A stretch of DNA of 64,000 nt, from the NCBI GenBank assembly GCA_030765055.1, contig CM060950.1, positions 19,038,729 to 19,102,728 on the forward strand. Reading direction: 5' to 3'. The stretch comes from Mantis religiosa (taxonomy: Eukaryota; Arthropoda; Insecta; Mantodea; Mantidae). The notes under the pieces are model-generated. The model made no database searches. It was not told the origin of the DNA and saw only the letters and a program-made list of their open reading frames with translations. Made by a program: the position numbers and the translations under genes. Shown in pieces: positions 55,289-64,000 of the stretch. The number at the start of each line of letters is the position of its first letter. Position 1 is the first letter of the stretch.

Positions 55289-56754
55289 GTATGGTGGAAT
55301 ACTGAAATATTAAAATTACTTATCAAAGCTAATTTAAAATAACAAGCAAGATTTTAACAGTACTCAAAGGCAATATGATTTAATTATAAATTTAGTTATT
55401 GTTAAATGGTGAAGTATGCAAAAGAAAACACAAAAATTTGCTGCATTTAAGCATGCTTCTAACATGAAGCTAAAATTTTCAATAGGCTGAGAACGTAACT
55501 GTTTCAAAAAAAAAAAAAAAAAAAAAAAAAAACTTATTTCAATTATGCTTTCGGAATACTGTTGTCACTATATGTTGTGATCTAAAAGTGGGACATATAA
55601 GCTGGGACCATTTCCATGGCATATAGTGATACATATTTCATTAAATAGTATTTTTAATTTGTTTCAATTTCTGTTATTTAAAAACAAGTCTTTTTAGTTG
55701 CTGGTTATGTTGACTTTAGGACCAGAATAAAAATGCTGGTGTCTGGTCCCAATAATATTCAGTCTTGCCAATTTTTGGTTTGTATGTTAAAAAATGTTTT
55801 GAATCCTTGATGCTTGTAATGTAATCCTTGTTGAACTAGTTGTATACTCAATGTACTCAATGTTGGAACTTGCTGTTAAGATACTGTTAATGTTTAATGT
55901 GTTACTTTAGGATGGAGGAACCTTCAGCAATAAATACCTTTTAAGAGTTATGACTTCAAAGCTTTATTAATAAAGCAAATAGAAAAGCAGCTGTAATAAA
56001 GAAATTGTTAGATTAGTTAAGTGATAGAAAATAAGTAAACAGTAGAACAATATGAGGTTGAAGTCGACTCATTTGCCATAATTTAATTGTTTGCTTTACT
56101 ATGTGAAGGTTTCAATGATTTTAAACTCATTACAGTAGTATTTCATGTATGGCTGCTTTCTTTGTTTCTATTTTATTGCTATTTAGTTATTTTTATTTAA
56201 TTATTTATTTATTGCTATTTTCTTTTATTGTAGCAATGGATAAATATTATGTACTATGAGGTATATGCAAAATATAGGGAAGCATAGTTTGTTCAATACT
56301 TGATGTGTGAAATCAGCCAGTGGAAACTTGACCAAATTGTTGTAAATATTTATGTATGCCTCTGAGATAACTCAGGCTACAGCATTGCAGTTGGTGGACT
56401 GAGGAACAGCCTGAGGTGGGTTAAGACGTGTATCTGCTCTGGTTCGAGCTTTACCACGTAATGGCAGGATGTGGAAATTGCAGGGTGGCGGGTGAGAATT
56501 AGGTAGGGGAAAGAAGGGAGGAAGCATATTGCTCCTCAACGGCTGCAGACTAGGGTGCAACAGCCCTTGTGCAGTGCTGGTAGATTAGTTAATAAACTAA
56601 GAAAAGTAGAAATTTAGATTTCTAGGCAAATACTGGGTGGTTGTAATTTTGTTAAGATTGGAATGAGAGCCTTGTGGTTACCAGTAGTGCCTGCAAGCCA
56701 TGCAGGGAAGCCAGTATTGCTTTATACGACATTCACAGGGTAAACAGTTCCCAA
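55289..56754. other. probable intron sequence
   Basis: Begins with the donor site of the preceding exon. It holds an A run of about 26 at 55507-55532 and AT-rich sequence. A 62-codon proline-rich minus-strand frame at 56372-56560 has no recognised domain. Confidence 0.5.
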
Positions 56755-57150
56755 GAGTAACTAGGGTGCTCTGATGGTAAGGTAAACTTTCATAAAATTT
56801 GGTGGCCCAGTGCCTATTTCATACTCCACGTTTCGGAGGGATGAAGCCTCATGAAGTAACCTCACGGGGAACCTTCTGCATACAGAATAGATAACCCAAA
56901 GGCACCTATTCTGTACACATTGAAGCAGTAGCAGATTAGAGCCTGCGGCCATACCCCAGACTTCACACACGTAAACCATCATAGGAAGGACTAGAGCCTG
57001 AAAGTCATGCAACTTCACGGGAACGGACATCATGGACTGCCTCACAGGGTACAGTGAAGCCAAAGCTCCACATAACCAATGTGATAGCTCCTGGATGTGC
57101 TTCCAAAAAGTTAGGCCCCTATCCAGTTTCACTCTGAAGTATTAGATGGG
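56755..57150 (-). pseudogene. Jockey-type LINE RT C-terminal relic
   Basis: A 123-codon minus-strand frame resembles the region after the RT core of Jockey-like LINEs: LDRGLTFWKHIQEL, then LCGALASLYPV, then 'VKLHDFQALVLPMMVYVCEV' and WGMAAGSNLLLLQCVQNRCL. This fits the familiar 'LD..LTW..HI', 'LYP', 'Y...LRP...YA..VWG.A....+..LQ..QN+.L' pattern. The fragment is 5' truncated and frameshifted further on. Confidence 0.85.
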
Positions 57151-57342
57151 ATTTTCCCACCTAATCCTTTGTCTAGAGTAAGTGAATGTGGGGAAGTTGG
57201 CCAGAAAGCGACGCTTGGTAAACATGATGGGTGGCTATTCTTTGTATTGATGGACAATTGCCAAAGTTTGCACCATTCTTGGAGGAGGCAGATGCTCCTA
57301 AGTGTATCAGTTTATATTTCACTGATACAGTTAAAACAATTT

Positions 57343-57645
57343 AGTTATTGAATTGTTTTTGGCACTACATTACTTACTTATATCATTCCCATTGCCTTAT
57401 CTCTGGCGGTTTCTCTACAGTTTGGGAAAACATTTACATTTGGATAAGTGGAAAATACATTTTCAATTTTGAAATATCACAAAACTGCATACTTATGTAG
57501 AGGCTTATCCAACCACCACCAGGGACAAGGCCAACTACACGAATGATGCAGGTGGTCGACCAGGAATCAAGGATAGGAGTGAATAGGTCTATTAAATAAG
57601 TAAGTGATGTAGTGCCAAAATTAACTCAATAATTAACTAAATTAT
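57343..57645. mobile_element. candidate MITE with 'ttggcactacat' inverted ends
   Basis: The left end 'tagttattgaattgtttttggcactacattacttacttat' is matched in inverse at 57594-57645, with a few indels and substitutions (arms about 40-45 bp). The interior of about 210 bp is non-coding. Exact ends and TSD are not defined. Confidence 0.6.
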
Positions 57646-58147
57646 CAGCTTCAGTTTGGCGCTAATTGTTATGTTCAGTACATTGTACATCTGTTTTACT
57701 TTGTTAATATAAGAAACCTTTTTATGCGTCTTATCTTCAACTCCGTAATAAGAATAGCACCATTTCAATACAAGATATCTCCTTTATTGATGTTGAATTA
57801 TACAACCATCTTGAAGATGTACCAGGTGCATTAAAAGCCCTCCTTTGGTCTTTCTGCATATTTTTAGAAATTCCATTATGCTAAATTCTTGTTTCTTTCT
57901 CCCTGCCTCATGCATAATAGTCATTGCTTCTGTGTACAATATGTGCTATGGAATTTTTCTTTTCTTTTTTCTTTTTTTCTTTTTTCTTTTTCACACAAGT
58001 AGGGACTTTCATATATATTGAATAAAATGTATCTGATTTCTTGGTTAATAAGGGTAAAAATTCAAAATCTTGGATGTAAAATATATTTTTGGCTAATTTG
58101 AGACAGCTAGAAACTGACAGAATATTTAGATGCTGATGTCTTAAAAC
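57646..58147. other. probable intron sequence
   Basis: About 500 bp, AT-rich. A CTTTTTT-rich run lies at 57956-57990. No feature is seen. Confidence 0.35.
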
Positions 58148-58388
58148 AAGATGTCTGCCTTGGTAATGCAGATAGTAGTGTACCTGGCTCATGTTCAAGA
58201 GATCCCGAGCTTGAAACTCAGTCAGGGTGGGTTACCTGGATAAGGTTTTTTTCCTGGAGTTTTCTCTCATCCTTAAAGATGAATGTTGGGTAACTCTAAG
58301 CTCTGTGAACCATTGGCTCATTTGACCATCATTTCACCCATTTCATTAATCGTCCGATATATCTTAAATGTTGAAGAATGTAAATTTG

Positions 58389-58457
<69 letters not shown>
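58148..58457 (+). repeat. tRNA-derived SINE, family B, copy 10, with 68-nt poly-A
   Basis: Diverged full-length family B copy (head 'tctgccttggtaatgcag', box B-like GCTTGAAACTCAG). The 3' end 'gttgaagaatgtaaatttg' is followed by about 68 uninterrupted A (58390-58457). The lysine-rich and phenylalanine-rich frames across the run are artefacts. Confidence 0.92.
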
Positions 58458-58459
<2 letters not shown>

Positions 58460-59046
58460 CATCTTAGAGTAATGTCATCATTGTTGCATCTGGTTGCGGT
58501 ATTATGCCACACATATCTTCCATTGCTATTGGCTAGTTTTAGAAACAAACGAAAATAAAGAAAATAAAAGGTCTTAAGTTGCCATACCTTAGAATTCAGT
58601 CTTGATAAAACTGTTTTATTTCCAAATACAATTTGTTTGGAAAACAATAAAGTATGATAGCAATAAATGATATTCAAACTACACTACTGTAATAAATTAT
58701 TTTTAGCATACTTCAGAGACATGTTATCTCTGCTAATAGTTAATATTAGGACAAATGCAGAAAAAATTATTTTTTGTAAATGCAAGGTGTTAGGGGTATG
58801 AGTGCACAGACTTGAATGGCAACTTTCTGACGTTAAGTTGAAACTTAAGTTCCTGTATCATTTTCCTCTATAGTCGTGCTTGCATAAATAAAAGAACTTA
58901 AATTGATCAAAGTTTTGAATGCAAATATATCACCACACCTTTATTGTTTACTTTCACAATTAGAACAGTGAGGTAGAACTACAGAAGATGAGTTATTTGT
59001 GTACCATATGTTGCTAAAATTATTCATTTAGCCACAAAATGATAAG
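58458..59046. other. probable intron sequence
   Basis: About 590 bp, AT-rich. No feature is seen. Confidence 0.35.
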
Positions 59047-59057
59047 CAAGGATTGGG

Positions 59058-59235
59058 TGCCTGCTTCGGTAGCGTGGTGGTAGCGAGTCTGCCTCACATT
59101 CAAGAGGTCCCGAGTTCGAATCTCGGTCAGGGTGAGTTACCTGGATACGGCTTTTTCCAGGGTTCTCCCTTATCCTGAAAGACAAATGTTGGGTAACTCT
59201 AAGCTCTATGGACCTTGGGCTCAAAAAAAAAGTCC
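59058..59235 (+). repeat. tRNA-derived SINE, family B, copy 11, with TSD
   Basis: Head and body to 'ggaccttgggctc', then a short A tail; the last segment of the family is missing. CAAGGATTGGG is duplicated at 59047-59057 and 59236-59246, so the short form was inserted as such. Confidence 0.94.
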
Positions 59236-59247
59236 CAAGGATTGGGT

Positions 59248-60294
59248 TCTTGCATATCTTGCAGTAAATCCTGGGCTTACATTTGGCAATCCGAAAGATT
59301 GGCACGCATTTAGAAAAGAAGGTCAGGAATATAAACAGTAAACCTATCTGCCATGACACTAGGCACAACAGCAAGTTCATTTGTTTAATCCATTCAGAAT
59401 TATGGCGGTCTTTACATGTCCAGAGTATGCTTCTTGCCTATGGCAAAGCTGACATTTATGAAGCGCAACACTTACAAGTTTCCCAGTAGGAGAATTTCAA
59501 ATCCAAGAGTCTTAGCAAAGAGCACAACAGAGCAGATTTTCAGCATCTGCTGTAAATAGATATCTTGTTGCTGTTGCAGTTATTGAACATTAATAAATTT
59601 CCAGTTTAGCAAATATGTGGCTTTGATTTAATTTTACATGATACACCTGAATGAGTATTTCCATAATTAACAGTTGAATTTTCTATCTTCGGTCATCATA
59701 CTGTATCTTATGGGTTGTTTTTACGTAGCTTTTAGTTTAGGTCTCTTGAATGGCTTGAAAGAAAACATCCTACTCTCGTTACTAGCAGTAGCTGATAACA
59801 CACAGGCACGTGGCAAACCAGCTTTCAAGCGCTGGCCTAGTTTGGAACTTCACCCGTTGTAGGTGTGAACACATGTCTGGCAGCAAACCAAAATAAAAAC
59901 ATTCATTTCTGAAATCCTCTGTTGCCAGACTGTGCACATAATGTATTCAATAATGTTCAGTTATGTTCTTTAGCTTTCAAGATAGATGAAATTGTAATTG
60001 TACTTTATTATTTGTCATATTTGGATCTCCTAGCTCGCATAATCTGCGCACTCTACCCCTAATACCCTATATAGTGCACAAGATAGCTGCAGTGACTTTG
60101 TGAAAGGTTTTATTGGCAATATAAAAAGAAGTATTGGCTTGTAGCTTAAAGAGAATCAAAGATGTGTTAAATATAAATATTTCTGTATAACAAAAGCAAA
60201 TGTGAAAAATGAAAGAAAACTAAGAACAACTTCCAAAGCCTCGTTGAGTTAATCATTTGGGAAAAACTACAAATATAGAAAAACAGGAATCAAC
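59248..60294. other. probable intron sequence
   Basis: About 1 kb. No supported exon, RNA gene or repeat. Confidence 0.35.
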
Positions 60295-60470
60295 CAATAA
60301 AGTATGTTTACTGGGAAAAATACGAATCAGTTAGAAAATTTAATGTCATGCTGACATGTTTGCCATGGTAGCTCAATGATTAAGAACAACCAGATGGAGA
60401 CCAGGAGATCCGTGGTGCAAATCCTGGCCATGGCATTGAATTTTTTTTCAGTCTGAGTCTACTTATCAAT
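60295..60470 (+). repeat. tRNA-like SINE, family C, diverged copy
   Basis: Shortened leader ('gtttactgggaaaaatacgaatcagtt'), core TGCCATGGTAGCTCAATGATTAAG and a box B variant GGTGCAAATCCTGG, then 'ccatggcattgaatttttttt'. The acceptor-like pairing CCATGG is kept. Confidence 0.85.
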
Positions 60471-61058
60471 AAAGCTAAGTTTACTGAATGATAATTGATG
60501 TAATCTTTAAAAATATCCAACTAAATGTGACATTCTGAGTAGTGCAGCTGGTGTTCTGTATCAACATTATCATTGAATTCATCACATTAGAATATCATCT
60601 CCTTCAGAATCCTCTTCTGCTAAATTACAGAAGAAATTCGGTAATTCAAAAAGTGTCAGCATATCATAATGTTTAGAAATACTTAACTGTAGCAAGACAT
60701 ACTAGAAAGTATGCCCACTCTTCCGTTAAATACAGTGAAAACAGAGGGAATGCAAACTCAACAGTGAAATAAAAGCTAAGTGGCATGCAAGAAATAAATG
60801 CTGTATATTACAGATTTACAAATGTAAGTGCAGAGAATGAATGTTGCAGCTCCTTAAGGCAGATAATGTTTGTCTTTTCTAATATATTGGATCAATATTT
60901 ATATTTTCTAGGGAACAAATGCAGTAAATGTCATAATATATAAGGGTGCTAAATTAAACTGTGTGCTGTTAGTGACTGCTGACTGGACAGAACGACTGTC
61001 ATGTGATACTAGTGTCAACTTTTTACTACAATATTCATTCAGTCATGTACATATCTTG
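60471..61058. other. probable intron sequence
   Basis: About 590 bp, AT-rich. No feature is seen. Confidence 0.35.
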
Positions 61059-61067
61059 CAGTACTGA

Positions 61068-61322
61068 TTTTTTTTGTTGTTGTAATTTACATCCTCCAAT
61101 GTTAAGTCATATCGGACGGTGAATGAATTGGGTGAAATGATAAAATGATGCTTAAATGAGTCCAGGATCCATGGAGCTTAGTTACCTGACATTCGTCTTG
61201 AAGGACAAGGGAAAAACCCGGAAAAAAACCTTATCCAGGTAGCTCACCCTGACCGAGATTCGAAATCGGGACCTCTTGAACGTGAGGCAGACATGCTACC
61301 ATCTACGCTACCGAGGCGGGCA
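61068..61322 (-). repeat. tRNA-derived SINE, family B, copy 12, with TSD
   Basis: Full-length minus-strand copy with a T-rich tail on the plus strand and well-kept head and box B. It is flanked by CAGTACTGA (61059-61067 and 61323-61331). It has a small internal duplication 'aaatgataaaatgatg'. Confidence 0.95.
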
Positions 61323-61499
61323 CAGTACTGAGTGTTGCATGATGTCATAACTTAATTAAATTGTTTATTTGTTATCTCTATTAATCTATATCAAGTGCAA
61401 AGAGAGAAAATTAATGAGTATATGCGGTCTGTGGTATATTTTTAAAAAAGGGCGGGGGCTCAAGTTTGGATGATGGATGTTGGACTGGATTATGCTATG

Positions 61500-61995
61500 G
61501 AGGGACTCGACATGGAGTTCCACTCTTGGTCTATTGTACCTATGTCCTAAGGGGTCGAGAGGAAGGATGAGATGAGAGGAGACAGAGGAGTCACGCCAGT
61601 GCAGAGGGCAGGGTCCCCCACAATTGACTAGTTGGAAACTCTGTAGTGGGCCAGTACAGCCGGCATCCCACCCACTGTGGTCATGAAACAGCCCACCAGG
61701 CCGGCCCGGAGACCATCCTACTGAAGGAAGATTGTTTACCTGGAGCATATAGTGCCAAAACTTCCGAAACACTTCTACCCTGACAGGGACCACCAGAGGA
61801 GAGATGATGTGAAATGTTAATGGAGAAATGGAGGCACGTAAAATTTGCGGGATGTAATTAACCTACCAAGCATTTGCCTGATGACCCAGAAAAATCCCCC
61901 AAAAATCATGAATCAGGTAGGTCAACCATGGAAATTGAACCCGTAGCTCCTGTATGCGGACCACAGATGAAACCGCCTGTGCCATTCCACTCTGC
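61500..61995 (-). repeat. tRNA-headed long repeat, family D, copy 2
   Basis: Same order of blocks as 11700-12440: the 'gaggaaggatgagatgagaggagac' section, the 'gccggcccggagacc' section, then 'gcgggatgtaattaacctacc' and the tRNA-like head ending near 61995 on the plus strand. It has only one copy of the unit that is duplicated at 12.1-12.4 kb. The 135-codon minus-strand frame across it is not supported as a gene. Confidence 0.75.
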
Positions 61996-62981
61996 AAAGT
62001 TTGGACAGTATTTTTCATATCAATACTACCAAATTTCAATCAGTTTGGTTGGAAGTTAATATAACAGAATTTTTGTGTCATTTCTTTATTATGAATAACA
62101 GATTTCACTGACCTCTAACCCAAAGGCACAAAAGGGAAGCTATATAATCTTAAAAATAAGTTTACTGGAGGGGTATCATGTTCATATCACCAAATTTTCC
62201 TCTGATTTGACAGAACTTCATAGTCAGGGAGCAAAACCTTGTGTACTCATGTTTTATAATGTATTCTGCAACTGTAAAAACTTCTGCTACACTTACATTC
62301 AGTCGCTTACATGCAACTTAGTGTTGATTGTCCTATTTCTTAGAGACCAAACTTGGTATGATTGCTTTATTCTGCACTTCTAAATAGAAAGGAGATATGC
62401 GAACATTTCATTAGTTTTCACTGCAACAGGTTTTGTGAGTTACATCTAATTGGAAATTTTTTATTAAAGTATTTCGTAGGTTTCTTTTTACTTTGGGAAA
62501 ATGCACATTGGGATCATATCTACACAATTATCCTAAAATCAGCAGATCAAAAAGAAATTTAGATGCATTCTTTTGACATAGGTAGGCAGTGTAAAACTTA
62601 ACAAAAATTAATCTTCCTTAAACTACCTTAACATGTTTCCAACTGTTAGGTGGAAATCTGTAACATTTAACCTATTTGGATGATATATTCTATAATTATA
62701 TATACTATAAAATCTAGCACAAATATATATAGGACTTCACAAAAATCACAGACTGCATTACATATTTCTAAAACTATTCCTGCTAACATTTGGAGATTCT
62801 TGAATACAGATCTGCACTATTTGATCTCTTTGTACAAAACTTTGGATACATATGTTGTAGGATCCAAGAAAAATTAGAGTATTTTATACTTTCTAAAAAT
62901 TACCTTGACATATTATTTCCACTCCTTAGGTAAAAATTGCATAAAGTGGTCAATTTTGACTTAGTTTGGAAAAAACTTATG
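61996..62981. other. probable intron sequence
   Basis: About 1 kb of very AT-rich sequence with no supported feature. Confidence 0.35.
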
Positions 62982-62989
62982 CTCTAGGA

Positions 62990-63288
62990 CAGGCAGCCTC
63001 AACTCACGGAAACACAGGTAGTGGGCAAGGTCAGCATATTGGTGCTAGCAAATGGGCATTATGTTACAGTTAATTGAGTGTAGTAGCAGGGGACATGTGT
63101 AAATAGTGTGTCGTGGCATCTTATAAAGTATAGAAATGGTAAATTCTAAGGTTCTGATATTGCAAATCTTAGTTATTCCACCACTGGCAGTGTTTCTACC
63201 TCTGTTGACCTTCATTTCTGCCTGCTTTCATACCTTGGGCATCGGGCAAAAGGTATGACATCACAGTGCATTGAGTTGAGGCTGCCTG
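62990..63288. mobile_element. hAT-type MITE with perfect 8-bp TSD
   Basis: The inverted ends CAGGCAGCCTCAACTCA lie on both sides, flanked by a perfect 8-bp duplication CTCTAGGA (62982-62989 and 63289-63296). The CAGG-type end and 8-bp TSD identify a hAT-derived MITE of 299 bp. No coding capacity. Confidence 0.92.
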
Positions 63289-63430
63289 CTCTAGGACTTG
63301 ATACAAATAAGTAATTTAAAGCTTTCACAAACTGTATATCATTTTGGCTGGTATAATTGATGACTTAGAAGACGTCAATAAACAGAATGCAATAACCAGC
63401 ATATACATATTGCATCCATGTTTTCGTTTT

Positions 63431-63482
63431 GCCCACCTGGGTAGTGTAGACGGTAGTGTGTCTGCTTCACATTCAGGAGCCC
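63431..63482 (+). repeat. tRNA-derived SINE, family B, head remnant
   Basis: About 50 bp of the family B head ('cccacctgggtagtgtagacgg', 'tgtctgcttcacattcag'), cut off before box B. Confidence 0.75.
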
Positions 63483-63519
63483 GCTCTTGCAGCCATGGTC
63501 ATTAGTGTGTACATCTCTA

Positions 63520-64000
63520 ATCCTTGTTTCACATAAGCTTGCCCCGTATCTCTTACCGATCACATGACCTAATCACCTCTCATTAGCTGCTATTGCAGTA
63601 TTGATGTTGTGTGGTAAAAATTAGTTCGTTATTTAACATGGTGATATATCTTTATATGTTGGAAGAGAATTGTCAAATTTATATTTTCGTAACTGTTTTA
63701 ATTAAATATATTACGTAACAGAGTTGATTTATCTGAAATGCATGTTAATTCTTAAACCAAGTAAGGAGGAGGTTCCTATGCTCTCAAGCACATGACACGA
63801 TAGCACGTGCTTCAGCGGTAGTGGTGACATATTTGTTTATATGACTCTTATCACTGACCTTGTTTTGAACTGGATTAGTCATATATCAGCATTTGAAGGT
63901 GGTTGTGCCTAGTGCGAAAGCTAAATTATTTTATTGATCGTTTATTGCGCATGTACTTATATGAGTAATGGCAGAGTGTACCGCCAGTTTTTCACTGATG
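63520..64000 (+). mobile_element. Tc1/mariner-type element relic, copy 2 (cut by window end)
   Basis: Matches 46420-46900 with scattered differences, starting directly after TA at 63518-63519. The transposase start is near 63968; the equivalent of MTESIASFS in copy 1 here reads MAECTASFS. The window ends inside the frame, so its integrity is unknown. Confidence 0.85.

Noticed and set aside
58283..58677. Poly-Lys and poly-Phe frames
   Set aside because: Produced by the 68-nt A run.
1..64000. CRISPR arrays, operons, riboswitches or rRNA
   Set aside because: None seen; the window is eukaryotic and the repeats are transposon-derived or simple.

Overview
This is a window of a TE-rich, AT-rich animal genome, almost certainly an insect. 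The evidence is spliced coding exons with large introns, several tRNA-headed SINE families with target-site duplications (TSDs), and relics of Tc1/mariner, pogo, hAT, mariner, LINE and Gypsy elements of insect type. The order is not proven. The SINE heads (especially the 'cctcggtagcgtag' family) make me think of a cockroach or termite-like genome, but that is a weak inference.

Layout. 0.2-3.4 kb: tRNA-SINEs, a 1.4-kb polypyrimidine tract, a small inverted-repeat element and a near-perfect palindrome of two tRNA-like SINEs. 4.1-6.3 kb: a LINE C-terminal relic next to a broken Tc1-like transposon. 7.8-16 kb: SINEs, a mariner relic, a tRNA-headed repeat with an internal tandem duplication, a LINE C-terminus and a TGA microsatellite. 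17.0-24.6 kb: two hAT-type elements in inverted orientation (8-bp TSDs), enclosing SINEs (one SINE inside another) and a TA-flanked element with a transposase C-terminus. 25.8-31.7 kb: SINEs, a near-complete but dead Tc1-like transposon and a pogo-like transposon. 32.5-33.7 kb: a decayed reading frame of unknown origin, split by a SINE. 35.3-37.3 kb: two solo LTRs. 37.3-38.5 kb: a second copy of the 21.3-kb TA-flanked element. 38.9-45.6 kb: a SINE broken by a TA-flanked transposon and bordered by an intact, young Gypsy-type LTR retrotransposon coded on the minus strand. 45.8-51.7 kb: SINE, Tc1/mariner-type and LINE relics and a long fold-back element.

The only host protein-coding gene I can support starts in view at 51,971. 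Two phase-0 exons (51971-52195 and 55064-55288, plus strand) encode a PX domain and the beginning of an SH3 domain, as in the PX-SH3-RhoGAP proteins of the ARHGAP32/33 and insect CdGAPr type. No RhoGAP exon, promoter or first exon is visible. The rest of the window to 64,000 is probably intron of this gene, carrying MITEs, SINEs and LINE relics.

The only intact open reading frames of substance are gag and pol of the Gypsy element. Its LTRs differ at one position in 467, so it is recent. It and the two solo LTRs all sit at ATAT-like target sites.
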